DNA from: Cordia subcordata
Lineage: Eukaryota > Streptophyta > Magnoliopsida > Boraginales > Cordiaceae
Direction of reading: 5' to 3'
Length of the DNA stretch: 64,000 nucleotides
NCBI GenBank assembly: GCA_028554755.1
Contig: JAPTOF010000021.1
Coordinates: forward strand, 2,002,501-2,066,500
This document shows, in pieces, positions 47,581-59,199 of this stretch. Under the pieces are notes generated by a model, which saw nothing but the letters and a program-made list of their open reading frames with translations, searched no databases and was not told the DNA's origin. Position 1 is the first letter of the stretch. Every line of letters begins with the position of its first letter. The translations under genes were made by a program, and so were the position numbers.

Positions 47581-49556
47581 ATCTAAACTATTTAAGTTAT
47601 GATAACAAGTTGAAGTTCAATTTAGAGGGGAAAAAAATAAGAGACAAAAATTGAATAAAGATTTAAATGAGGAGAAGGGCCTGGATCTCCGGCTCGTAAA
47701 GCTCATTAATTAAGTATTTTTAGACAAGTGGTTATGAATTTTTGCTGAAAAGTAAGAATGGAAGTGATTCAAGCACGCTAGGGTTTCTTTTATTTTCGAA
47801 CAAGTTCTAAATCCTATGTGCTCGTACTTGACCCAAGCCCATTAGTTCGTCAAAATCCCGATTGGAGACCGACGAGATGGGAATAGAAAAAATAAAAGTC
47901 AAAAGAGGGAGATGAAATGTCAATATAATTTGTTCCAATTAAAAACTCTCCTAACTTCATTAAAAATCGAAAAGTGAAATTCGAACCACTTAATTTTATA
48001 ACATCAAAGCTCAAATTATACATTTTACAAGATCAAGAATTGTCTGGGAAAATACATGGTGTAATGTACTCAACTGTCGCAAGAATGATGTAAGCATGAC
48101 AGGAGGATATAGTTTATTAGTAGCATTTTTTATTTGAGATCTACCAATTTTATGTTCGAGTCATATGGGAGGATCTATTAAACTTTAAGTTCAAGCCCCT
48201 ATAGGATATAAATAGAGAACAACTATTGGTTACTTTTTTAGGGTTTAGTCAACACAAATAATTGTTAAAATACTAATAGTTGTTACATTTTAAACGTTAA
48301 TATGCAACTATTTAAACAATTGATTGAATAAAATATGTTTGATAAAATTAGTTGTAAAATTTGTCGCTGAAAGCACAATGACGAAAAGGACATTGATATC
48401 ACATTATTATTGCTATAATAATTATAATTAATATTTGCTATTATTGGAATAAGATGATTTATTTTATAATTGTATATATTTTTATAATAATATTTTATTA
48501 TTAAAACATAACATAAATTATTTTTGATAAAATATTTGTATCAATATTATGAAATATTTTTAATTGATTCAAAGTTTATTTTTTCGCCCACAAGGGAGAT
48601 TATGCTAGGAAAGCTAGACAAAGCAAATAGAAGTGACTTCTAATGTCTTCTCCTAGAAGACTGCTCATAGGATCTAAGGGTTTTGCTACGAGATGACAAC
48701 TCAAAGGATCGAAAAATCATAGTTTGTCATTTAATCCGTGCATTTATTAATTTCCCTATAGATATAATTCAACTAATAGCCTAAATGTGCCTTAATCAGC
48801 TTCTTGCACTCCTCCATGTAAGGCAAGATTGTTCTGACTTTTGAACTATACTTCTTCATCCCGAGGGTGAGAACTTGGATATCAGCTTCAATATCCAATA
48901 GTAAATTTCCATGTTAATTGCCATCCTAAGTCCTTCACTCATTCAAAAATTTAGTTTGTCAAACCAAAATATAAATAGCTAATAAAATTTATATTTTTAA
49001 AATATATTTTGACGTGAACAAAGTTTGAAATTAGCTTTTGTATTCTTTATTATTAACGTGAAAGAAAAGATAACAGTATAAAAAAAAGATTGAAGAAAGA
49101 TTAGAATTTCTAAAAAATAGAGATCGAGTAAAATCATCAACATAGACAAGATGCTATAAAAATCTTTCATGAAATGATAATATTTAAGAAAAATTAATAA
49201 AAATATTAAAAATTATGTAAAAAAATTACTTAAAACACTCTTTTATCAATCAACAATAACTTAAAAAACTACATTTTAATCTAAACAAAATATTAAAAAT
49301 TACTCAAAAAACCATTTTTTGGGACACAGTCAAACAAGTTTGGGAACATAAAAAGCAAAGGACGATGTACGATGCTGTTTGGCTTTGTTTATTTGTGGCT
49401 TTCAAGCACCGTGGTGTTTGGCTCAGCTGATTTTGGTGCTTATAATTATTTTAAAAAAGCATATTTTCACATTTTTTTATTATTTAATGCTTATAAGTCA
49501 CAAATAAATAGCCTCTAAAAATATATTTTTTTAAACGCTTATAAACATAAAAATAA
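47581..49556. other. Intergenic spacer upstream of GlcAT14, no gene seen
   Basis: Contains MITE family C copy 2 (listed separately) and, near 49420-49550, a second GGTGTTTGGCTCAGC-type element end. Only chance frames occur. Confidence 0.4.
48230..48575 (+). mobile_element. MITE family C, copy 2
   Basis: Parallel to 33650-33955. Shares GAATAAAATATGTTTG, GGACATTGATATCA, a TTATTATTG-type tract, TTTTATAATAATATTTTA(T)TATTAAA, GTATCAATATTATGAAA. Ends unresolved. Confidence 0.55.
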
Positions 49557-49674
49557 GAGGGTGTTTGGCTTTGCTAATTTGGTGATTATAAACACCTAAA
49601 TAATAAAAAGTATACGAAACAATACTTCTTTAAATGCTTATAAGCAACGAAAATAAGCAAAGCCAAACACCTTG
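49557..49674. mobile_element. Short MITE ~280 bp upstream of the GlcAT14 start
   Basis: 118 bp. Ends GAGGGTGTTTGGCTTTGC and (minus strand) CAAGGTGTTTGGCTTTGC are inverted repeats differing at two terminal positions. The core includes CTTATAAGC-type palindromes. It is preceded by TAA and followed by TTA, so a direct target duplication is not confirmed. Confidence 0.65.
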
Positions 49675-49954
49675 TTAGCCATGCCAAGAGCCCTCGTAAT
49701 CCTTCTTTTTGTCCGATGAAATGAAAAAACACCACACCGACAACCCCCCAAATCTCTCTCCCTGTCTCTTCTCGTTCAAAGCAAACTTCACTTTGACACC
49801 ATTTTCGCTTCCACTCCAAGCTAAAATCATCACCCACCAACATCTAAAACACCAAACCACAACGCCCCTCTCCAAAAATCTAGCCGAAAGAATCTCTTAC
49901 AACATTAAACCCATCAAAACCCCCCCCAAAAAAAAAAAAAAGAATTTTGCTGTA

Positions 49955-52900
49955 ATGAAAAGATCACACATTAGATTCATTCCCAATCGAAAATGCACAA
50001 CCCCTGTTGTTCTCATCTCTTCTCTCACCAGTCTACTCATCCTCACCGCTTTTTTATCCTCCCACATCACCTCCTCCTCCTCTTCATCTTCCTCGTCATC
50101 GTCATCGTCGTCGTCGGTAATAACTTCATCTTCGAGCTCCGGCTTGCCGGGGCTGCCTCGATTTGCGTACTTGATTTCGGGCACGAAGGGCGAAGCCGGG
50201 AGGGTGAGGAGGCTGCTGCAGGCGGTTTACCATCCCAGGAATTACTACGTGTTGCATTTGGATTTGGATGCATTGGATGATGAGAGGCTTGAACTGGCGA
50301 AATTTGCTAAAATGGATAAGGTGGTGAGGGGGTTTAGGAACGTGATGGTTATTGGGAAGGCTGATTTGGTGACCCTTAATGGGCCTACGATGATTGCCGC
50401 CACGCTTCACGCCGTCGCCGTTTTGCTGAAGCAGGCGCCGGAACCGTGGGATTGGTTTATTAATCTCAGCGCCTCCGATTATCCCTTGATGCCGCAGGAC
50501 GGTCAGTTGAAGTGTCGTGTTTTGTCAAATTTGCACGTTTGAGTATTTTTGCTTGTATTTTGTCGAATTTATACCTCAACTAAATGGGGACACAATAATT
50601 TAGTCTAACGAAATATTTATTGTAAATGCCAAATAATAAGCAGTGAGAGGCGTTCTTACAGATTATAAACACAATCGAGATAATATGAGTTGATTCCTAT
50701 AAATTACTGAGTAATTGGATTATCATAAAGTTAATAGATAGTTATTAGATAATTATAGTGACACAGAACTTAAGCTGCATACCTTATTCTTATTCTTTTT
50801 CTTTTTTGGTGATTCGTCGTGCCTATAATTTTATTTATGTGGGATTTGGCTTTGTTGCTTAATTAACTTAGTGCTATTGTTTAGGCATTTCCTTTGATTC
50901 TTAGAGTATGAGTACTTTAACTTGGTGAATAGGATTGTAAAATTAAAAATGTAAAATAATGTGATTATGAAATGATGAATATTTGTGTTTGCTTTGTTAT
51001 TGATTTATTGCTTTATAGGTGTGAAAGGTTGGTTAGCTTAGCCATCAACTTTGGTTTTAGAGAATTTGCACATTAAAGTAGTTGATCTGTACTTAGAGTT
51101 TAGAAGGTTAATTATAGTCTTTATACTTGGATAAGCTTCAGAGTTATTGAATATCAATGGCGACGGTGCTAGCTACACCACTTGATGTTATTTTAGCTGC
51201 AACTGGTCTGCAGCTTGACTTGAGTTGTTCATTGGAGAAGTTTAAAATGGGAAGTTCCACATGCCGTTTGAGTGTAAAAAGATGGTTTTCACCTTACAAA
51301 TTGGTTGGCAGTGCAGGAAAAGGAAAGCTGGTTTTTTAGAGAATCGGTAAATCACAATATAAGGGGTTACGGTGTTTTAGGCTTTAAGCTTGAGGAGGGT
51401 TCTAGACCATGTTGAAAACTGAGTTGATTGGCAAGATGCTAAATGAAGTGTACTCTTTGTGAACACTCTCATTAATTCCTGCCAATATCCGTGCTGGGAA
51501 GTTGAGAACATAAACTGCATGTATTCATATAGTTATGGTTCATAAGGGGAAGTTCAGAGTGTTGAAGCCGTTTCTCATGGTGAAGGGGAAATAGCTTAAG
51601 CAAGAGGTGTCACATTATGTGAGAAATGCTTGAGTGAGGTCAGGTTGGATTAAGTTTGACTTTAAGGAACTAAATGAGAGACTAAAGTAATATGGAGTAT
51701 CTTGTATATTAGGGTAAGTGATAATAAGATCTTTTTCTTAAAAGATGGCTAAACCATCATTGCTACTAGTTAATTATAGTTTTCATAATAAGGAAATTTG
51801 ATTGGCGAAAAGTTTCTCCAATTATTAATACATCTATTGAGGGGCATCAAATGGATTACATTTTGGAGCAAATTGTAATGACAGAAGTCTTATGAAGTCA
51901 AAATTGTGGGAGGGTTTGAAGCATTTGAAGCTGGAGAGTTACTTGCACATCTTCATGCTCATGGCAAATAATCTGGTGCGTACACTTCCATTGCTTCAAC
52001 TAAAGGTATTACAATAGCCATCAGTTGACCATGATGACTGCAGGCATCAGTTGATTCTCTTCCTTACTAGTGACAAGTATTTTTTGCTTTTTAAGGGCTC
52101 GTTTGGATTGGCTTTTTTTGTTTTTTTCCTGAAAAAGTTATATTAAATTTGCAATAACTATTTGATTTGGCTTTCAAAAAAGCTGAAACTCTGAAAAAAG
52201 CTCAAATATAGCTTTTTTTAGAAGCTAGAATTTTCAGCTTCTCAAAAAAAGCTATTTTTCAAAAGCTGTTAAAAAAAGTGCTTTTAAAAAAAGCCAATCC
52301 AAACGGGCCCTAAGTCTTATTGCATTTCTAGTAGGACCAGGAAGAAGTTCTATTGTGAGTTTCTTTTGTTCTATGAAACTTTGTGGTTTAGAAGTTCTTT
52401 TGACTAAATGGTTGAAACTGATTCTATGTCACTGACTCCTTTAAAATCTATGAACTTGTTTGTACTACATACCCATGCAAATGACCTTCCATCAGTTATA
52501 TCATTTTTCACCTCGCTCTGGGCTTCATGGTCTAAATCTCTTTTAGGCAGTCTGATTGACTTCAATGCTTTTCTTGTTTCCTTTTTAATGCTTTCTTATT
52601 CTCATCCACCTTGAAAAACATGTCTTGAAGTTTATTGTTTATGCTTCTGTGGCTAATACCTCAGTAATACTGTACTTACTGGTTAATCCTTTCACTAGTT
52701 AATCCTTTCTCTGTCTGATATTTTAGCGAGTTTTGTTTCTCTTTGTTCCAGATATCCTGCACATGTTCTCATACTTGCCTAGAGATCTGAATTTCCTTGA
52801 GCATACAAGTAACATGGGTTGGAAAGAGTGAGCTTGCAACTCATGCCCTTCAACATGTTTCCTTGGAATATACATTTGTTGTGAAAAGGGTTCTTAGAAT

Positions 52901-54476
52901 TTTCTAACTATTGTTATTCTAGACATTTTAAAGTATCTATTTATGCATTTTCCGCAGGTTTCAAAGGGCAAGGCCTATTATCATAGATCCCGGATTGTAC
53001 CATTCAAAAAAATCTGGTGTATTTTGGGCCAAAGAGAAAAGATCGGTGCCTGCTGCTTTCAAATTATTTACAGGTATGGTCTTGACTATTATTTAAATTT
53101 CATGCACTTCATCTTTATTTTCATATATACTTCAATCTTTTTTTATTTTTTTTCCTATTTGTTTGTTCTTGCGGTTAACAAAGACAAGGAATGCTATGTT
53201 GTTAACATATTCGCGAGCAAATCTCTGTTCACACATTGATGATCAAAGATTGCAGTAACAACTTCTTAGTATTAGATATATTGGAGGCAATACTGTTTGG
53301 ATTCTCGGTTGAATCTTCAAGAGTAATATTATAGGCTGTCTTAAATTGATCTATTAGTTGTTCCACCAAGAATTGCAATCAGTCATTCTATGGCATGGTT
53401 TAGTGTTCCTTCACATTTTCTGGGCTTTCTTATGTAGAGGATATGATCTGTATGAAGTAGAGATGTGCCTTCTTGTGCATAAGTAGAGATTGGCTATCAA
53501 TCTGAATGATATTCCATGCTATATTGTCTATTAGTGATTTGGTTAGCTTGTGTATAGGTGGTATATTTTCTCCTGTCTAGTTCGTTTAATTTGAAGAGAT
53601 ACTTTTCACTGATACAAGTTTTTAGACTAACAATGTAAAATGTTCAAGAGCTGCAAGTACGTGAGGGAAGCCGATCTTAATGTTATGACATTCAGATTAT
53701 GTGGTCCTGTCTAAATGATCAGAGACGTGTAATCCATATTTTCTACAAATAGATAATTGTCCGTGGACAGTCAATTATTTGTTCTACTGTTTGATGTTAC
53801 TTAAAGCTTGACTAGTAGTCTTCTATTGACTAGGACTGCCATTGTTTGGCACCAGATATCTGGTAATGGTCACTTATGCTACATAGTCGGCGTCTTGTTC
53901 TAGTATATCGTTCATGAATTCATTATTGGTTTCAACTCTGATTAAGCTCTATAAGTTTCAGGTTCTCCATGGGTGATGCTAACAAGGCCATTTCTCGAGT
54001 TCTGTATATGGGGATGGGACAATCTTCCGCGTACTCTTCTCATGTACTACACAAATTTCCTGTCTTCGCCTGAGGGTTACTTTCACACTGTTGTCTGCAA
54101 CCACAAGGACTACCAGAACACAACCGTGAACCATGACCTGCACTACATTAGGTGGGATAATCCCCTGAAGCGAAATCCTATAATGTTGACAACAGAGCAT
54201 TTTGACGACATGGTTCAGAGCGGGGTCCCATTTGCTCGTACATTCAACAAGGACGATCCAGTACTGGACAAGATTGATAAGGAACTCCTAAAGAGATCTG
54301 ATGGCCAATTTACCGCTGGTGGTTGGTGCGTTGGAACCTCCGACCACGGTAAGGACTCTTGTACTGCATATGGGAGTCCAGATGCTCTTAAACCGTCTGT
54401 AAACTCAAAACGATTTGAGAAATTAATGTTGATGTTACTGGAATCTGAAAATTTCAGATCAAGACAGTGTAAATAA
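49955..54476 (+). CDS. GLCAT14C: GT14 beta-glucuronosyltransferase, GlcAT14-type (four exons)
   Basis: Exons 49955-50501, 52752-52827, 52958-53073 and 53962-54476 join in frame through GT/AG borders, giving 417 residues. It is a Golgi type II membrane protein: short basic N-terminus, membrane anchor about residues 16-36, then a poly-serine stem (residues 40-54). The GT14 (core-2/I-branching, DUF266-type) domain follows, with FAYLISGTKGE at 70-80, WDWFINLSASDYPLMPQDD at 165-183, GWDNLPRTLLMYYTN at 264-278 and EGYFHTVVCN at 284-293. Known relatives add glucuronic acid to galactan side chains of arabinogalactan proteins; this activity is inferred from family. The upstream in-frame ATG at 49709 is rejected because the anchor normally sits at the very N-terminus. 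Intron 1 is 2.25 kb and carries a MITE. The assignment to the C member rests on gene neighbours as much as on sequence. Confidence 0.88.
50067..50118 (+). repeat. TCN trinucleotide repeat encoding the poly-Ser stem
   Basis: Consecutive TCC, TCT, TCA and TCG codons encode the serine run of the GlcAT14 stem. The late part is a fairly pure TCGTCATCG/TCG series. Such coding microsatellites vary readily in length between alleles. Confidence 0.8.
52095..52310. mobile_element. Tourist-like MITE, family A, in GlcAT14 intron 1
   Basis: 216 bp flanked by TAA at 52092-52094 and 52311-52313. Ends GGGCTCGTTTGGATTGGCTT and (minus strand) GGGCCCGTTTGGATTGGCTT differ at a single base. It is the best-preserved copy of the family in the window, hence probably the youngest. 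It lies 441 bp before exon 2. Confidence 0.85.
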
Positions 54477-55970
54477 TTTTTGGGTGCTTTTATGTCTTCA
54501 AGATTCTTTTGGTCTTGTTCTGGTACCACAGAATTTTGAGACGCATCATTCTGATGAATTACAATGCTACATGGTTCTTTGAAAGATAAATTCAGCACCA
54601 AAGCAGCTGGCATGAGTAGTCGATCTTCATACTGAGATCTCTGCTTTTGAATCTAGTGCAGCCGGAGAAAAACGTTTTTGCAAAAAAGTTAATCCAAACG
54701 AATTCATGTGGAGTGAAAATTGAACTTCTACAACTTCAATGGTTAACGAGTAACATGATGCACCGAGTGATTACAGAAATGATCGAAGAATGCGAGAATT
54801 GAATTGAATTGAATTAATTTACAAACAACTCTAAGTTACAGATCAAATTACAATTTTATCTTTTCCATCTTGATAATGCTAAATATCCCTCGTTATTTGT
54901 CCCATTCTCTAGGTTGTGGTTCAATTTTCTTGAAAAAAGAAAAGGAAAAGGGTTTTCGAGCAATTTGGCAAGCCCCAACATCTTGTTGAAATTTGACCAC
55001 AAAAAAACATAATAAATAAAAAAAATAAAAAAATCTTGTTAAAAAAATCTTTTCATTATTGAGGCTCGATTCCGCAAAAATATCTGTTTAGATAGCTAAT
55101 AACTGTTTAGGTAGTTGATAGTTATTGTAGTAGTGAATAGTTGTTAAATTTTAGTTGTTAGCGGATAGCAGTTTGACTAGTTGATTAAAAAAATATGTTC
55201 GGCAAAAATAGGTGTTAGGTTAGTTGATGCTGTAAAATTACGAAATAAGACATAGGTCTCACTTTATTTTTGTTACTATTTTTATGATTATTATAATTAT
55301 TATTGATCATAATATTGATATGCGACGATACATTTATAATTTAATATATATTATGATAATAATAATTTATTATTGAGAATTATAAAAATAATTTCTTAAT
55401 AATAAATTATTTTTATCAAGACGACAAAAATATAGTTTTAATAGATCCAAAGGTTTTTTTGTTAAAAAAGTAAAAAAAAGGATAAACTATTTGCATAAAG
55501 AAAGTTTATGCATGATAAAGTAGAATAATAAATTATTATATAAAAGTTTATGCAGAATAAATAGGATTGAAAGAAAATAAGGATAAGATAAGATTGAGAA
55601 AAAAAATAGATAAGATTGAGAAATAAATATGAAACATAGTTTTACATTTTGAAATGTTAATACATATAACGTGTCTTACATTTTGAAATGTTAATACATA
55701 TAACGTTTGAGAAATGCCTCAAACACGAATGCTTCTTAAAACTCTCCCTGAAACGTTTCTTTTTTTACCGAACAGTGTTAATTAGACAAAATAATAGTGT
55801 TTTGATCCAACTAAAACGTTAAACGCTACTCCAAAAGCAACTACCAAACACAACCTAAATATGAAGTATTATAGTTAGATCTCGATGAGACACAAATGGG
55901 GTTTATCGTCAGGGAAATGTCACAACGTGCTTATTTCTTTTATCAAAATGTAATAATCTCATAATATTTA
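54477..55970. other. Spacer between GlcAT14 and the Copia element
   Basis: The first few hundred bases should be the GlcAT14 3' UTR. Contains MITE family C copy 3 and an exact-looking tandem pair near 55635-55700 (ACATTTTGAAATGTTAATAC twice). No gene seen. Confidence 0.45.
55075..55450 (+). mobile_element. MITE family C, copy 3
   Basis: Shares the left part (AGCTAATAACTGTTTAGG, TAGTTGAT), the AAAATATGTTCGGC block and A/T tracts with AATTTATTATTGAG with the other family C copies. Ends unresolved. Confidence 0.5.
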
Positions 55971-55975
55971 CATTA

Positions 55976-56005
55976 TGTTGAATGTTTGCATGTTTTTCCT
56001 CAACA
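55976..56005 (+). repeat. 5' LTR collapsed to 30 bp
   Basis: TGTTGAATGT joined to TTGCATGTTTTTCCTCAACA. The first ten bases match the start of the 3' LTR at 60930 and the rest match its last twenty bases (one change), so about 329 bp are missing. A TGT occurs at both breakpoints in the intact LTR, fitting a deletion between short direct repeats. The CATTA target duplication directly before it shows the outer edge is original. Confidence 0.92.
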
Positions 56006-56008
56006 AAC

Positions 56009-56020
56009 TGGTATCAGAGC
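56009..56020 (+). other. Primer-binding site (tRNA-Met)
   Basis: TGGTATCAGAGC, the standard plant Copia site complementary to initiator tRNA-Met, three bases after the LTR remnant. Confidence 0.92.
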
Positions 56021-56568
56021 TTAGGTATTAATCCGCTGCTTGAGGGAAAAAGGAAAAATCAAAACTCACTGTGAAACCAAAATTTCTCAAACCAAACGGT
56101 GCCTGACCAAACAAAGGCCTTTGTTCGGCGAGGAGTGCTCCAGTGTTGTCTACGTTAAGCGTTGGTGGCTGGAGTGGAAGCTTGCGTCGGTGGGTCGTGG
56201 TTCGTGTTTGGGTTTGAAGAACAAGCGAAGAAGATAGAGTTCGCGTGCTCTTGAGGTTAATTTTTTTTTTGGTATTCAGGTATTATTTTTTAGAAAATGG
56301 TTCAAGTTTGTAAAGCAAGTTTAGGGTTTGTACGCTTTGGGTCTTTGGGTTTATTTGGATCGGGCCTGGGTAGTGGCCTTGTCCAATTTTGGCTAGGTCT
56401 TGGGTCTTGGGTTAATTAATTTTTTGTTGAGCTTGGGTTCTCGGCCAGAAAAATAATAAATTTTTTTTTGGGTTTGGGCTTAGTTTAGGCCAAAAGAATA
56501 AAAAAGGAATTTTTATTTGGGGCTTAGATTTAGTCCTGAAACAAAAAAAAAAAAAAAAAAGAGACCAG

Positions 56569-56797
56569 TTGACCTGTTTGACCGCGTTGATAGGAGTTTG
56601 ACCGGGGTTGACTTTGACCGTTGACCATTAACCGAGGGTTGACTGCGTTTGACCAGAGCCTTATCCCACGTTTTTTGACGTGATGAGTCCGTTTTTGAGC
56701 TCTGTTTTTCCATATTCTGCTCCGAAGTACGAGTTTAGGGACGGTGTTGACTTTGACCAACAGGTTTGACTTTGACTGGTGTTGACCAAAGTTGACC
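56569..56797 (+). promoter_or_regulatory. Dense W-box (TTGACC/TTGACT) cluster in Copia leader
   Basis: Fourteen TTGAC(C/T) motifs, all on the plus strand, start at 56569, 56578, 56598, 56608, 56614, 56621, 56639, 56649, 56747, 56753, 56766, 56772, 56782 and 56792; a TTGACG lies at 56675. TTGAC(C/T) is the binding core of WRKY transcription factors. The cluster lies between the primer site and gag. Around it a segment with GACGTG(A/C)TGA(G/A)TCCGTTTTTG is repeated with a 143-bp period (56677 and 56820). Confidence 0.8.
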
Positions 56798-56892
56798 AGG
56801 GGTGTTCCTAAGGTTTCTCGACGTGCTGAATCCGTTTTTGCGGTCCATTGAGCCAAATTCCATCCCGAAGTGTGAGTTTTGTGCAAACGAAG

Positions 56893-58086
56893 ATGTCTTT
56901 CACAGGTGGAAAGTTTGAAATCGAGAAGTTTGACGGAAGAATGAGTTTCAGTCTTTGGAGGATCAGATTCAAGGCATTTATGACAATGCAAGGACTTTGA
57001 AAAGTCATTGAAGAAGTGATCTCAGTAAAAATGGAACCAGCAGTAAGAGAAGAACTCGAACTGAAAGCCTTGAGTGCAATACATATGTCCGTGACAAATG
57101 AAGTATTGCTGGAGATTGCTGAGAAGACGACAGCAGTTGAGGCTTGGAATACTTTGTTGGAATTGTATACATCTAAATCTCTCACCAATCGCCTCTACTT
57201 GAAGAAGCGATTGTATCATCTTAGAATGAAAGAAGGTACGTCACTAAAGCAACACCTTGATGAGTTTACCTCTTATTTTATTGCTTTGAAGGATGTGGGC
57301 GTTAAAATTGATGACGAAGACCAAGCTATGATCGTATTATGCTCCTTACCGCCTTCATATATGAACTTTGTAGACACTATGTTGTACGGGAGGGATAAAA
57401 TTACGTTTGAAGATGTGATTGCTTCATTAAAATCGAAGGATCTTCAAACAAATATTCCGAGACATAGGAAAGAAGTTCATGAGGAAGGTTTAGTGAGTAG
57501 AGGGAGATCAGAGAATAGAGGGGGATTTTCGGGTAGAAAGAAAAGCAAATCAAGGTCAAAATCAAGAGCAAGGAAGCTACGCTGTTTCGAGTGTGGTGAA
57601 AAGGGTCACATTAAGAAAGAATGTCCAAAACTGAAAAAGGGAAAGAAAAAGGTGGAAAATTCAGCTAATGTGGTAGAGAGCGCTGACAGTGATGGGGAGA
57701 ACTCGAGTAGTACTGGGGAAGTTTTGACTGTGAGTGCATCACAATGGCATAATCAATGGATTCTTAATACTGGTGCAACATTCCATATGTGTCCTAGACA
57801 TCACTGGTTCTCTTCTTATTCCAAAAGAGAAGGGAAAGTCTTTCTAGGCAATGATCTTTCGTTGAAGGTGGAGGGAATGGGCATCGTAAATATTAAGATG
57901 TTTGATCGTATTACAAGATCTCTCGAGTGTTGGCATGTACTGGAGCTGAAGAAAAACTTGATTTCTCTTGGGCGTTTGGATTCTCATGGATACAAATTTC
58001 GAAGTGAGAATGGTGTCTTAAAGGTGACCAAAGTTGCAATTGTGCTCTTGAAAAGGAACTTGATTGACGGCCTATATGTCCTTTAA
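56893..58086 (+). pseudogene. Copia gag and protease region, disabled
   Basis: The ATG at 56893 opens a gag frame (starts MSFTGGKFEIEKFDG) that meets TGA at codon 36 (56998-57000). It then continues in the same frame from 57001 to TAA at 58084-58086. The capsid-like region is followed by a basic stretch and a zinc knuckle, CFECGEKGHIKKEC, at 57582-57623. The protease region carries ILNTGATFHMCP at about 57760-57793. The active-site Asp expected before T/S-G-A is Asn here (AAT instead of GAT), so the protease would be dead even if translated. The end TAA replaces a codon inside pol, where the chain should continue into integrase. Confidence 0.88.
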
Positions 58087-58099
58087 GGTAGTACAGTTA

Positions 58100-59120
58100 C
58101 AGGTGTTGTAGCTGTTACATCCAAGGAGAGTGATAATGATACTACGCAGTTATGGCACAAAAGGTTGGGCCATATGAGCGAGAGGGGACTGACCGAGCTG
58201 AGCAAGAAGGATTTGCTTTGTGGACAAAGAACTGGAAATCTTGAATTTGCGTGCATTGTGTCTTTGGAAAGCAAACCAGGATGAATTTCAGCAAGGGCAG
58301 GAGAACACCAAAGGTACACTGGACTATATTCATTCTGATCTTTGGGGTCCTAATAAAGTCCCTTTCCAAGAAGGGTGCCACGTATTACATCACTTTCATT
58401 GATGCATACTCTCGGATGGTATAGGAATACTTCTTGAAAACTAAAGATGAGGCGTTTTCAACATTTATCCAGTGGAAGACGTTGATTGAGAAGCAAACTG
58501 GTAAACAAATTAAACGTCTTAGGACTGACAATGGGTTGGAATATTGCAATAAAGAGTTTGATGAGTTCTGTAGGAAATATGGCATTGTGAGACACCGCAC
58601 ATGTGTAGGGACACCACAACAAAATGGAGTTGCAGAACGCATGAATAGAACTCTGGTGGAGAGAGCTCGTTGTATGCTCTTCCAATCTGGTTTGAGTAAA
58701 GACTTTTGGACTGAAGCCATCAATACGGCATGTTACTTGGTGAATAGGTCTCCATCCAAAGCTATTGAATTAAAAACTCCTTTTGAGTTATAGTCTGGTA
58801 AGCCTGTTGACTATTCTCTATTGAGGGTGTTCAGTTGCCTGTATACGCTCACGTGAAGGATGGCAAGTTAGAGCCGAGGGCAAAGAAATGCATATTCCTA
58901 GGCTATGCATCCGAGAGGAAAGGATACAGGTTGTGGTGCACAGATCCAAAGTCTCCAGGTTTCCTCATTAGCAGGGATGTGACATTCAATGAGTCTGCTT
59001 CATTAGACCAAGAAAAGGAGAAAGCGGTAGCTGGTTTAGACCACGGTGTCAAAGAGCAGGTGGAGGTATTTGTTGATGTTCCAAATGTTCTATCTAGCAA
59101 TTGTAGCAGTCAAATTTAGC
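58100..59120 (+). pseudogene. Copia integrase region, disabled
   Basis: The pre-integrase zinc region (near [14 protein letters not shown], 58150-58190) is followed by broken frames to 58430. Then comes a good stretch (58434-58792) holding the second catalytic Asp in RLRTDNGLEY and the Glu in TPQQNGVAERMNRTL. A TAG at 58790-58792 sits where Copia integrases have FELWSG. A further frame shift occurs near 58840, after which KKCIFLGYASERKGYRLW (58883-58940) marks the usual C-terminal integrase text. At least two frameshifts lie between 58230 and 58430. The role would have been insertion of element cDNA into chromosomes. Confidence 0.85.
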
Positions 59121-59199
59121 CGACTCAACCAACTGAGGTGCATGATCAAAATGTGCCTGAACAACAGAAGTACAACATTACCACTGGGCGAGAAAGGAG

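Noticed and set aside
49709..49954. Extra N-terminal 82 codons in frame with GlcAT14
   Set aside because: Upstream ATG is in the leader; the family starts just before the membrane anchor, and this stretch includes homopolymer runs typical of untranslated DNA.
49897..50184. Acidic (D/E-rich) minus-strand frame
   Set aside because: It is the reverse complement of the poly-serine TCN repeat in GlcAT14 exon 1.
54215..54613. 132-codon minus-strand frame opposite GlcAT14 exon 4
   Set aside because: Shadow of the last exon on the wrong strand; the plus-strand reading matches conserved GT14 motifs.
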